DNA of 64,000 nucleotides, taken from contig SFCS01000003.1 in NCBI GenBank assembly GCA_004558485.1, positions 92,313-156,312 on the forward strand. Direction: 5' to 3'. Below the pieces are notes generated by a model. The model was given only the letters and a program-made list of their open reading frames with translations. It was not told the DNA's origin and did no database searches. Source of the stretch: Ruminococcus sp. (lineage in GTDB: Bacteria > Bacillota > Clostridia > Oscillospirales > Acutalibacteraceae). Numbering within the stretch: position 1 is the first letter of the stretch; each line of letters starts with the position of its first letter. Of the stretch, positions 8,137-16,520 are shown in pieces. Made by a program: the position numbers and the translations under genes.

Positions 8137-9132
8137 TTGCCATATCCGTACGGAAAACCGCTCAAACGCTATCCGACAGAGGAGGAGCGCGCGTGGCTGT
8201 GGGAGGACGGAAACTTTGTCGGCGGCGCGATGATTTTGCTTGTTTCGCTGCTGTCCTTCCTGTTTTCCATCGTGGCGACGGCGCTGTACACAGGCGGCTT
8301 CCTGACGGGGGAGGATCTCCTGTCCGAGACGCTCGGGCTGTCGAACACACGGTTTTTGCTGCTGTACGGCGCTGTGTATACGGCGTCACTGGGGCTGCCG
8401 ACGCTGCTGCCGCTGCTGCTGTTTCGCAAAAAGCTGCCGCGGTTTCGCGGCAGACCGTCCGCCGACATCACGGTAAATGCGCTGTTCATCGGCATGGGCG
8501 CTTGCTACCTTGCCAACATGATCGCGGGCGTCTTTTCGGGCATATTGGAGCAATACGGCTTTTATCTCCCCGACGCGCCCGACTACCTTGAACCGACGCC
8601 GCAGAGCCTTGCGGTCAATTTGCTCGTCATGGCGCTGCTGCCCGCCGTTTTGGAGGAGCTTTTGTTTCGCGTGACCCTGCTCGGCACGCTGCGGCGCTAT
8701 GGTGACGGGGCGGCGGTGCTGCTGTCGGCGCTGCTGTTCGGCGCGATGCACGGCTATGCTGCACAAAGCCTTTTTGCCTTTTTGGTGGGACTGGTCTTGG
8801 GGTATATCACCGTGACGACCGGCAATGTGTATATCGCCATGGCAATCCACTTCGCCAACAACGCGCTGTCTATTTTGATCTCCTATGCGCAGCTGCATCT
8901 CTCCGATATGCTGGGAGGGCTTTTGGCGGTGCTGTGTGTAAACGGGCTGCTGCTGGCGGGACTGGTGCTGCTCATCGTCGCCGCCGTGCGCCGCTCGCCG
9001 CTTTTTCGGATGCCGCGAAGGGGCACGCTGCGTGCGGGTGCGCTTGCCGGCGGGCTGGCGGGGACACCGCTCACGGTGCTGGCGATCGTGCTGCTCTTTT
9101 TGCGGGCGGTATATCTGAATTTCTGTACCTGA
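8137..9132 (+). CDS. CPBP family intramembrane glutamic endopeptidase
   Basis: A 331-residue polytopic membrane protein with about eight hydrophobic segments. The three Abi/CAAX-protease motifs are present: EELLFR (EExxxR) near residue 173, FGAMH (FxxxH) near 202, and HFANN (HxxxN/D) near 240. Family members include Rce1-type prenyl proteases and bacteriocin-immunity proteins; the natural substrate is unknown. The start is TTG at 8137 with AAAGGAGAG just upstream. It lies between argS and tadA in the same direction. Confidence 0.88.
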   Translation: MPYPYGKPLKRYPTEEERAWLWEDGNFVGGAMILLVSLLSFLFSIVATALYTGGFLTGEDLLSETLGLSNTRFLLLYGAVYTASLGLPTLLPLLLFRKKLPRFRGRPSADITVNALFIGMGACYLANMIAGVFSGILEQYGFYLPDAPDYLEPTPQSLAVNLLVMALLPAVLEELLFRVTLLGTLRRYGDGAAVLLSALLFGAMHGYAAQSLFAFLVGLVLGYITVTTGNVYIAMAIHFANNALSILISYAQLHLSDMLGGLLAVLCVNGLLLAGLVLLIVAAVRRSPLFRMPRRGTLRAGALAGGLAGTPLTVLAIVLLFLRAVYLNFCT

Positions 9133-9140
9133 GGTGTGCC

Positions 9141-9599
9141 ATGACACATGAGGACTATATGAAGGCGGCGCTTTCCCTTGCCAAAGAGGCGGCAGAGGAG
9201 GGCGAGGTGCCGGTCGGCGCGGTGGTGGTGAAGGACGGCGTGATCGTCGGCAGGGGCAGAAACCGCCGCGAGGGCGCAAAACAGGCGGCGGCGCACGCCG
9301 AGATGGAGGCGATCGCCGATGCCTGCAAGACCCTTTCCGGCTGGCGGCTTTCCGGCTGCGACCTGTATGTGACGCTCGAGCCCTGCCCCATGTGCGCCGG
9401 CGCAATCATCAACGCACGCATCCGCTGCGTCTATTTCGGGGCGACCGATCAAAAGGCAGGCTCGTGCGGCTCGCTCGTCGATTTGTTCTCTCTGCCGTAT
9501 AATCACAAACCGCAGTGTGTCGCCGGTGTTGCAAAGGAGGAATGCGCGGCGCTGCTGCGTGCGTTCTTTGTCGGCTTGCGCGGAAAAGCGCACGGTTGA
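9141..9599 (+). CDS. tadA: tRNA-specific adenosine deaminase TadA
   Basis: A 152-residue zinc deaminase that converts A34 to inosine in tRNA-Arg(ACG). The zinc site is HAEMEAI (catalytic Glu next to His) and EPCPMCAGA with its two Cys. The N-terminal MKAALSLAKEAAEEGEVPVGAV and the RCVYFGATDQKAGSCGS segment are typical. The ATG at 9141 lies eight bases after the CPBP stop with GAGGTG between. dnaX, a frequent neighbour, does not follow here; a small peptide gene does. Confidence 0.95.
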   Translation: MTHEDYMKAALSLAKEAAEEGEVPVGAVVVKDGVIVGRGRNRREGAKQAAAHAEMEAIADACKTLSGWRLSGCDLYVTLEPCPMCAGAIINARIRCVYFGATDQKAGSCGSLVDLFSLPYNHKPQCVAGVAKEECAALLRAFFVGLRGKAHG

Positions 9600-9639
9600 T
9601 GGGTTTTATTCATTCCCGCCAATTTTTTTGAAAAAACAC

Positions 9640-9668
9640 TTGATTTTTTGGAATTGCCATGCTATACT
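9640..9668 (+). promoter_or_regulatory. Sigma-A promoter of the 43-residue peptide
   Basis: TTGATT, 17-bp spacer, TATACT, about 70 bases before the peptide start. Confidence 0.75.
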
Positions 9669-9737
9669 GGTATCCGAAGAGAGAGTTGTATCTGTTTTTA
9701 CGGATTTGAAAACTTATGAGAGAAGAGGGATTTATAC

Positions 9738-9869
9738 ATGAAGAAACAGTATGAAACGCCGGTTGTGAGTTCTCTGCGTTATGTTTTCGCGGAGGGTATT
9801 GCGGCGGACGACGATCCTGGCATCGGCGACATCGAGATCAACATTTCTTCGTTGCTTCCGCGTCCCTGA
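9738..9869 (+). CDS. Orphan 43-residue peptide, MKKQY type
   Basis: The reading frame encodes MKKQYETPVVSSLRYVF, then an acidic stretch (ADDDPGIGDIEI), then ends SSLLPRP. GAAGAGGG precedes the ATG. It has its own promoter (9640-9668) and terminator (9909-9944), the same monocistronic layout as the 37-residue peptide at 3525-3638, with which it shares MKKQY..P. It contains no cysteine and no hydrophobic signal. Function unknown; a RiPP-like precursor is possible, but no maturation enzyme is nearby. Confidence 0.6.
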   Translation: MKKQYETPVVSSLRYVFAEGIAADDDPGIGDIEINISSLLPRP

Positions 9870-9908
9870 TTCTTGTCGTTGTGTGACCGCATATAAGAAA
9901 AGGCTTTG

Positions 9909-9944
9909 AAACCATACACCGCTTTTGCAGTGTATGGTTTTTTT
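9909..9944 (+). terminator. Terminator of the 43-residue peptide gene
   Basis: Stem AACCATACAC / GTGTATGGTT with a 9-10-base loop and a run of seven T. Confidence 0.88.
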
Positions 9945-10088
9945 GCTTTTACACGAAACGACGGAAGGCGCCGCTTTATGCGTTTTTCATAAAAGACATT
10001 CAATATGACAGCGCAGAGTGGATAAGTGTGCTAAAAATTTTTAAAAAATTTGTGAAAATGTCTTGAAAAATTTACCTTGGCGTGCTAC

Positions 10089-10094
10089 TATAAT
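10089..10094 (+). promoter_or_regulatory. Putative -10 box for the 1504-residue protein
   Basis: A perfect TATAAT lies 79 bases before the start. No good -35 lies at 17 bp (TTGAAA is at 20 bp). The leader that follows contains a GGCGGAAAA / TTTTCCTGCC stem-loop. The rest of the roughly 300-base gap from 9869 is AT-rich with nothing else recognised. Confidence 0.4.
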
Positions 10095-10172
10095 ACCGTG
10101 CAATAGTACAGTCGGCGGAAAACCATTTTCCTGCCGGCAAAAAACTATTCTAAAAAGAAGGAGAGAGAGACT

Positions 10173-13100
10173 ATGTCAAACCGCAAAACATGGAAGTCCG
10201 TGGGCGCACTGCTGCTCACCGTTGCCATGTTGGCAGGCATGTTGTCGGTCATGGGCGCGCTGCCCGCGACGGCAAAAACCACGACTGCCATGAAATTCAC
10301 AGCCGATTTCAGTGAGCTGTCCCGGATCGTCACTGACAACGGCGGCACCTTCACGGACGGAATGTACCGTGCGCCCTACACGCCCGCGAGCGACACCACT
10401 TCGCTTGAAGGCAAATTCAACACCTGGGCGAACGGGAAGTTCTACACCTATCAGACGTATGGAGGCGCAGTCCGTGCCTATTTCGGACAGGACTCCAACA
10501 ACCTGCAGACCTATCTTGACGACTGGAGTGGCAACCAGTATCTCGCCGCCGGTGAGGACGGCTATCTGCAGTTCTATGCGCAGCTTAAGAGCGGCCAGAT
10601 GCTGAGAAAGGGTATCACCCTTTCCCCGCTGTACAACGGCGCGCCGGCGAAGCTGAAGAACTTTGAGGCGAGCCTCACCTTCCGGTTCACGACGCACGAG
10701 GGCAACTCCGGCAACGCGGTCGTGTTCAACTTCCACGAGACGCAGGCTGCCTACATGGACCAGTACGGTGACTTCAAGGCGCTTTCCTCCGGTAACACCG
10801 TTGTTCTCGGCAACGGTGACGGCAACTATAAGGCTCCCGGCATCGAAGGTCTCGCCTTCTATCAGAAGGGCGACACCATCAGCGCCACCAGCGTTGCCGA
10901 CGAGGGCAACCTGAACAGCGCGAACGCCAACGAAGTCGTGATCGGCGACAGGGGCGCGCGTTTTACCGAGGCTATGGAGCTGAACCGGGACTATACGCTG
11001 GCAGTCAGAGCCCTGAACGGCACCGCGACAATCACCGTGACCGACACCGCCACCGGCAACGAGGTCTACACGGTAGCCAAGGCCTATGAGACCACCGACG
11101 GCTATGTTTCCTTCGGCTTCTTCAATGCACCTTTCAAGGTCAAGAGCTTTGAGGTCGCCGAGCTGGACAACAGCGGTGCGCTTGTCGATTTCGGCACCTA
11201 TGCCGCGTCTCTGACCGACGGCATCGAGCGCTTCACCGCCTCCTTCGACAACATGAAGGATGTCATCTACAAAGGCGGCAAATATTACTACAGTGCCAAT
11301 CACGATGCGGATCGGTTCTCCGACGACAAACACAAGGCGATGACCCAAGGCGGCAGCACCTATGCAGTGAACATGAACGACTCCGCTCTGGTGGAGTATC
11401 TCGAGAGCAAGTTTGCGTTCTATTATCAGCAGGAGGGTCATTTCTTCCGGCGTCAGAAGGTCAACGGTCTGTATGTGGACGACAAAGGCAATCAGTTCAC
11501 AAAGGGTAGCGTTGCACCAGGCACCACGATCTATAAGCCGGACACCAAAGAAGTGAAGGGCAGTCCCCAGTGGATCGACTATATCGGTACAAACGCAACC
11601 GGCAAAACGCACTTCTGGGAGCTTTCCGACAACAAGTTTTTTGCTCCCTCGAGCACTGGTTTGGGCGACGGCATGTACCGTTATGACGACACCATGACCG
11701 TCAAGAACACGGACGGCACGCTGGCACAGCTCGAAAACTTTGAGCTGGAGGCGGATGTTAGCCTGCGCCCCGACAAAGACTTTGACTATGCCAACCTCAC
11801 CGTGCAGTTCCGTTCCCCCTCGCCGTTTATCCACAGAGGGAATGTTGACACGGCAGCCTTTACGCTGTCCCCCAACGGCGGCTATATCGTCGGCGGCGGC
11901 GACGGCGAGCTGAAGCTGACCTCCGGCTATATCTACAACAAGGACACCAAAGCGTATGACGCATGGTCGAGCGAGAAGGCTGTCGACTTCACCAAACAGA
12001 CGGAGAAGAATGCGACGACGGATAAGCGCGCCGGCATCTATGCGAAGACGACGGGCGTCAATCTCGGCACGAGCGAGTATCACCTGAAGCTGCGCGTGGT
12101 CGGCAAGAATGTCACCGCCACCGTCACTGACACTGCCGGCAACGTGAAATTCACGATCAACGAGACCACCAGCTATGCCGGCAGCGGCTATCTGTCTCTC
12201 GGCGGCAGCAACAACGCTACCCGTTGGGGCAACATCGTCATCACCCGTCTCGACAAGGACGGCAACGCGGTGGACTTCAGCGATGCCAACGACGGCTATG
12301 CCTACGGTGCAAGCTTCGGCAACCTCGCGGAATACCGCGTCGGCAACTACTATCGCAACAGCGGCGCCGACCTCTTCTATCTGTCCGGCGCCGGCAACCC
12401 CTTTGATTTCTCTGACGAGACAAAGGCGACCGACAAGGCGGTTTGTGAGTATCTCCGCGAGAAATTCGATTTCTATGCAACCAAGGAAGGCAGTTTTGCC
12501 AAACTTGAAAATCCCTACACCAACACAAAGGACTCCGGCTTGTATGCGTCTGACGGCGCACATCACGGTCAGTGGAAGCTGCGTGCCGGTCGCTGCCTGA
12601 CGGCGACCTTCTCCGGCGGCGGCTCCGGCAATGACGGCTTGCTCAGAAAGACCATGTCCCTTGTGCCGAAGATGAACGGCGCTGCGGTGCAGACCGCAAA
12701 CTTTGAGACGGAATTTGATGTCAACTTCGGTCTCAATCCCTCCTCCATCCACGGCAACGAGGTCGGCGTGCTGCTCTCCTTCCGTTCCGACGAGGCGGGC
12801 AGACCGGCAGAGGGATATCATACGGTTGCAAACAACAAGGACGCCATCCTCATTCATCCGCTGGGCGTCGGCATTTATGACGGCGTCGCCGCAGACTATA
12901 GCTACAGCTATGCCAACGGCAGTAATGCCACCTGCGTTAAGCAGAGTGACGGCAGCTATTGCGACGAATTCACACCGTATAACAACGGCGGCGAAAAAGC
13001 CAACAGCGTGCATGTCTATGCAAGGCTGGTCGGCAATCAGCTTACCGTGCAGGTCACGGAGCTCGGCACGGAGACGGTGCTCTTTGAAGTCACCAAGACC

Positions 13101-14687
13101 GTCAACCGCATGACCGCCGGCTATCTGTATTACAGCGTCTGCAGCGCCGAGGTCGGTCTTGCCGATCTGCGGCTCAACCTGCTCGACCGCGACGGCAACA
13201 AACGTGATGCGGAGGATACGGCAAACGAAGGCTATGCCGGTATCGCCGTTTCCGACGTTGCCCTCCGTGCGGCGGGCGGCTGGACCGGCAAATATCCGGG
13301 CGGCAATCATTATATCGATGTCGGTCTTGCAAAGCAGCACGGCGTCTTTGACAGCATCAAGGCATATCTGAATTCCCGCTATGATCTGTACTATCAGAAT
13401 CAGGCGGAGCTTGTCAAGCACGCCTCCGTGTTCGGCAACGACGCCGGCGACAAGGGCTGGTACAGCCATTCGTTGTATTTGCAGTGGGTGCAGTTCAACA
13501 GAAACGGCCTCTCTCTCAATTCCGATCCCACCGCGCTCGAACACACTGCGGCGCTCGTACCCAAAACGGCGGACGGCGCACAGATGAAGGGCGACAACTG
13601 CATTGCGGATATGCAGTTCCGCTTTGACAACACCGACGCGGCAGCACTTTTCGGCTTCCGTATGGCGGAGGCAGGCAGATTCACCGACGATGCTTGGAAC
13701 CCGGTCAAGAACGCCTCCTTCCTGAAGGTTACGCTTAAAGGCGTCACCCTGTATGACAAGGGTGTCGAGACAAAGCTCGTGGACTACGCGTATACGCCTG
13801 CCGGCAACCTGATAATGGGGCTCCATGTCGAGGTCATCGGCGACAAGCTCACCGGTTATGTGACCAAGGGCAGCGACACGCATAACTTCTCCGCTACCTT
13901 GACCAACATGGATGCGGGCTACTTTGCACAGGGCTTCGGCGACAAGGCGCCGAACATCTTCCCGATGACCATTCAGGTCGGCGGCTTGAATATCGGCAAG
14001 GCGGAGGAAGTCGCGGGCGGCAAGCTGACGGTCACGCGCACCGCTTCCGACAAGGAAGGCTACCATGCATGGAAGGTCACCGTGAACAAGGATGCGGGCG
14101 AACAGCTCAAGCCCAACACTCTGGTTGGCACGGACGCTGCCGACGGCAGCACGCTGTATCCGACCCGTGTAGGCTTCCAGTCCGGCAATCACAATGCCGA
14201 CAGCTTCATCTTCTACTCCAAGGGCGATGCCACCTTCACGGCGGACTTCTATACGCCGCATACGGCTGCCGACATCTCCATGCCGTGTCTCGGCACTTCT
14301 GTGAACGAGACGAAGGCGGGCCTGCGGTTCATCAACCGCATCAACCTCTACACTGCCGCTGACGGCAAGGTCTACACCGACATTGACGGTGTGCCCACGG
14401 AGGTTGCGGACTACGGCGTGATGGTTGCGACGAAGGCTGTGCTGGGTGAACAGGAACTGACCTATGAACTGGCGCAGGGCACGAACCGCATCGTGAGACG
14501 CAGTGTACTCGAGGCGAACAAGTATTTCGACTATAGCACTGACTATGTCGACATCGCTGTGCAGATCACCGGCTTGGATCAGAACGGCGACCTTGAGATC
14601 TGCTCTCGTGTATATCTCAAGCTGGCGAACGGCACGATCCTCTACTCCGATATGGCTACCCGCACCTACAATCAGGCAAAAGCCTAA
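10173..14687 (+). CDS. Giant secreted protein with four diverged repeat modules
   Basis: A 1504-residue exported protein with a signal peptide (residues 1-34, cleaved after LPATA). I see four related modules of roughly 260-360 residues starting near 41, 352, 712 and 1020. Each opens with an aromatic TADF/TASF/GASF-like strand. Modules 2-4 then have a helix such as VEYLESKFAFYYQQEG, CEYLREKFDFYATKEG or KAYLNSRYDLYYQNQA. Every module has a VPKxxGA...NFExExxF segment, as in LVPKMNGAAVQTANFETEF. The beta-rich composition recalls concanavalin-like glycan-binding folds, but I do not recognise a named family or catalytic site. Residues 1365-1504 form a distinct C-terminal domain (ETKAGLRFINRINLY). 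There is no sortase motif, dockerin, S-layer module or C-terminal membrane segment. Codon use is strongly biased to AAG, GGC and AAC, suggesting high expression. AAGGAGAGAG is the ribosome site; it is monocistronic with a terminator at 14697. Confidence 0.85.
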   Translation: MSNRKTWKSVGALLLTVAMLAGMLSVMGALPATAKTTTAMKFTADFSELSRIVTDNGGTFTDGMYRAPYTPASDTTSLEGKFNTWANGKFYTYQTYGGAVRAYFGQDSNNLQTYLDDWSGNQYLAAGEDGYLQFYAQLKSGQMLRKGITLSPLYNGAPAKLKNFEASLTFRFTTHEGNSGNAVVFNFHETQAAYMDQYGDFKALSSGNTVVLGNGDGNYKAPGIEGLAFYQKGDTISATSVADEGNLNSANANEVVIGDRGARFTEAMELNRDYTLAVRALNGTATITVTDTATGNEVYTVAKAYETTDGYVSFGFFNAPFKVKSFEVAELDNSGALVDFGTYAASLTDGIERFTASFDNMKDVIYKGGKYYYSANHDADRFSDDKHKAMTQGGSTYAVNMNDSALVEYLESKFAFYYQQEGHFFRRQKVNGLYVDDKGNQFTKGSVAPGTTIYKPDTKEVKGSPQWIDYIGTNATGKTHFWELSDNKFFAPSSTGLGDGMYRYDDTMTVKNTDGTLAQLENFELEADVSLRPDKDFDYANLTVQFRSPSPFIHRGNVDTAAFTLSPNGGYIVGGGDGELKLTSGYIYNKDTKAYDAWSSEKAVDFTKQTEKNATTDKRAGIYAKTTGVNLGTSEYHLKLRVVGKNVTATVTDTAGNVKFTINETTSYAGSGYLSLGGSNNATRWGNIVITRLDKDGNAVDFSDANDGYAYGASFGNLAEYRVGNYYRNSGADLFYLSGAGNPFDFSDETKATDKAVCEYLREKFDFYATKEGSFAKLENPYTNTKDSGLYASDGAHHGQWKLRAGRCLTATFSGGGSGNDGLLRKTMSLVPKMNGAAVQTANFETEFDVNFGLNPSSIHGNEVGVLLSFRSDEAGRPAEGYHTVANNKDAILIHPLGVGIYDGVAADYSYSYANGSNATCVKQSDGSYCDEFTPYNNGGEKANSVHVYARLVGNQLTVQVTELGTETVLFEVTKTVNRMTAGYLYYSVCSAEVGLADLRLNLLDRDGNKRDAEDTANEGYAGIAVSDVALRAAGGWTGKYPGGNHYIDVGLAKQHGVFDSIKAYLNSRYDLYYQNQAELVKHASVFGNDAGDKGWYSHSLYLQWVQFNRNGLSLNSDPTALEHTAALVPKTADGAQMKGDNCIADMQFRFDNTDAAALFGFRMAEAGRFTDDAWNPVKNASFLKVTLKGVTLYDKGVETKLVDYAYTPAGNLIMGLHVEVIGDKLTGYVTKGSDTHNFSATLTNMDAGYFAQGFGDKAPNIFPMTIQVGGLNIGKAEEVAGGKLTVTRTASDKEGYHAWKVTVNKDAGEQLKPNTLVGTDAADGSTLYPTRVGFQSGNHNADSFIFYSKGDATFTADFYTPHTAADISMPCLGTSVNETKAGLRFINRINLYTAADGKVYTDIDGVPTEVADYGVMVATKAVLGEQELTYELAQGTNRIVRRSVLEANKYFDYSTDYVDIAVQITGLDQNGDLEICSRVYLKLANGTILYSDMATRTYNQAKA

Positions 14688-14696
14688 CAAACACAC

Positions 14697-14735
14697 AAAA
14701 AAGCTCCGGCAGGAAACTGCCGGAGCTTTTTCTTT
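14697..14735 (+). terminator. Terminator of the 1504-residue protein gene
   Basis: Stem AAAGCTCCGGCAG / CTGCCGGAGCTTT around GAAA, then TTTTTC. Confidence 0.92.
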
Positions 14736-15065
14736 GTTTCAAGCAACAACCGCAAATTCCCCTTGCCGCCCACCGTCAGGGTGACATTTTACAGCAAAGC
14801 CGCAAAACCGGAGAATTTGCATGGTGTGTGCAAACTTTACAACACCCCTCACCTGCAGGAAGAAAAACAAAGCTTTTTCTTCCTGCCGCTCCCCTCTGTG
14901 AAAAGAGGGCGGCAGGAAACGCAGGCGTTTCCTGCGTCCATGCGCACGCGGGCGGACACCGTGCCCGCGTCTTTGCGCTGTGCACAAAAAACCGGCGCAT
15001 GGCACCGTGTGTACATCACCTTTTGCTTACAGGGGCGGACAGTTTGTGCGTGCCCGCGAATTTGT
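14736..15065. other. Non-coding gap between the giant protein gene and hflX
   Basis: These 330 bases hold no convincing gene on either strand. The notable content is the chain of overlapping inverted repeats at 14856-14934. The rest is GC-rich spacer with no promoter or RNA gene I can name. Confidence 0.5.
14856..14934. repeat. Three overlapping, mutually exclusive hairpins
   Basis: Hairpin A pairs CAGGAAGAAAAA (14856-14867) with TTTTTCTTCCTG (14874-14885). Hairpin B pairs TTCCTGCCG (14880-) and CCCTCT with AGAGGG and CGGCAGGAA (to 14918). Hairpin C pairs CAGGAAACGC (14913-) with GCGTTTCCTG (to 14934). The arms are shared, so A and B, or B and C, cannot form together. The GGCAGGAAAC core also occurs in the terminator at 14697. 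No T-run follows, so these are not simple terminators. Confidence 0.7.
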
Positions 15066-16349
15066 TTATGCCTCAAAAAAGGTTGCGCCGCTTTCTTTGA
15101 GCTTATGCAGCAGGCGTTTATCTACGGTGACGGTCATGCGCAGTCCCTCGGGGACATATTCCTCCTTTTCCACCGCACCCTCGCGGCGACAGGTCTCCGC
15201 AAGAGCGCCCGCGGAAAAGGGGAGCAGCACCGTCACCCTTTCGCGGTCGCGCGGCAGCGCGGCGGCGATCGCCGCCAGCAGCTCGTCGATGCCTGCGCCC
15301 GTTTTTGCGCTGATATACAGGCGCTCGCCGCTGTCGGCGGTGCGGGGCGGCAGAAGGGCGTCGTCCTTTGCCGTGAGGCGGTCGCATTTGTTGAACACCT
15401 GCAAAACGGGCAGGTCGCCTCTGCCGAGATCGGCAAGCAGGCTCTCCGTAATTGCAAGATGCTCGGCGGCGTCCGACGAGGAAGCATCACACAGATTGAG
15501 AACGAGATCCGCCGTTGCCGCTTCCTCCAGAGTGGCATGAAACGCCTGCACCAAATGGTGCGGCAGGCGGCGGATGAGCCCCACGGTATCGACCAGCAGC
15601 ACCGTTCTGCCGTCCGGCAGCTGCAAGCCGCGGGCGGTGGTGTCCAGGGTGGCAAACAGCTTGTCCTCCGCGAGTACGCCCGCGTCGGTCAGGCGATTGA
15701 GCAGGGTGGACTTTCCGGCGTTGGTGTAGCCGACGATCGCCACCGTGCGCACCTCGTCCTTTTGCCGCCGCTTGCGGCTTTCCAGGCGGCGTCCCTCGAT
15801 GCGGCGCAGTCCCGCGCGCAGGCTGTCGATGCGGCGACGGATGTGCCGACGGTCGCTTTCAAGCTTTGACTCGCCCGGGCCGCGCGTGCCGATGCCGCCA
15901 CCGAGCCGGGACAGCGCCGTGCCCTGTCCGGCAAGCCGCGGCAGCATATATTGCAGCTGCGCCAGCTCGACCTGCAGGCGCCCCTCCGCCGTGTGCGCCC
16001 GTCCCGCGAAAATGTCCAAAATAAGCATGGTGCGGTCGATGACGCGGCAGGGGAGGAGATCCTCCAAATTGCGCTGCTGCGTGGCGGAAAGCTCGCGGTC
16101 AACGATCACGAGATCCACCGCATCGTTTTCGCACAGGGCGGCGATCTCTTCGAGCCGTCCTCTGCCAATGCAGGTCGCCTTGTCCGGCGCCTCGCGGCGC
16201 TGCATCGCCGTGCCGACGACATCTGCGCCCGCCGTGTCGGCAAGCTCGCGCAGCTCCTCAATGGACGCATCCGCATCATATTCCCCCGTATCGATACCGA
16301 CAAGGAAACATCGCTCGCGCTGCTCCTCTTTTTCGGTCAGGTTTTCCAT
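15066..16349 (-). CDS. hflX: GTPase HflX (ribosome-splitting factor)
   Basis: A 427-residue HflX. The N-terminal nucleotide-binding-like domain includes ADVVGTAMQRREAPD, IGRGRLEEIAALC and DRTMLILDIFAGRAHTAEG. It is followed by QLQYMLPRL, the GGIGTRGPGES loop and a coiled-coil linker rich in Arg. The G domain has G1 GYTNAGKST, G3 DTVGLIRRLPHHLV and G4 NKCD. The protein binds the 50S subunit and dissociates stalled or heat-damaged ribosomes. The start follows GAGGTGATACC. It is transcribed divergently from prs. Confidence 0.96.
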   Translation of the reverse strand: MENLTEKEEQRERCFLVGIDTGEYDADASIEELRELADTAGADVVGTAMQRREAPDKATCIGRGRLEEIAALCENDAVDLVIVDRELSATQQRNLEDLLPCRVIDRTMLILDIFAGRAHTAEGRLQVELAQLQYMLPRLAGQGTALSRLGGGIGTRGPGESKLESDRRHIRRRIDSLRAGLRRIEGRRLESRKRRQKDEVRTVAIVGYTNAGKSTLLNRLTDAGVLAEDKLFATLDTTARGLQLPDGRTVLLVDTVGLIRRLPHHLVQAFHATLEEAATADLVLNLCDASSSDAAEHLAITESLLADLGRGDLPVLQVFNKCDRLTAKDDALLPPRTADSGERLYISAKTGAGIDELLAAIAAALPRDRERVTVLLPFSAGALAETCRREGAVEKEEYVPEGLRMTVTVDKRLLHKLKESGATFFEA

Positions 16350-16367
16350 GGTATCACCTCGTTTTTT

Positions 16368-16397
16368 ATTGTAGCATACGGCAAAAACGGTTGTCTA
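16368..16397 (-). promoter_or_regulatory. Promoter of hflX
   Basis: TAGACA, 18-bp spacer, TACAAT on the minus strand, ending about 20 bases before the start codon. Confidence 0.6.
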
Positions 16398-16428
16398 CAA
16401 AAAAATCTGTCGAAAATGCGCAAATCGC

Positions 16429-16457
16429 TTGTCGAAACGTCGCAGATATGCTATACT
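16429..16457 (+). promoter_or_regulatory. Promoter of prs
   Basis: TTGTCG, 17-bp spacer, TATACT. A 64-base leader follows before the GTG start. Confidence 0.65.
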
Positions 16458-16520
16458 GAGTTGTAATCAACGCCTGCGGTAGGGCAGACGGAACGGAATG
16501 TTGAAAAGGGGACGGTAAAT

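Noticed and set aside
10176..14696. A 1506-codon open frame antisense to the giant secreted protein
   Set aside because: It mirrors codon bias: few TTA, CTA and TCA codons in the sense gene leave the opposite frame open. It has no family features, no ribosome site and no promoter, while the sense protein has a signal peptide and modules.
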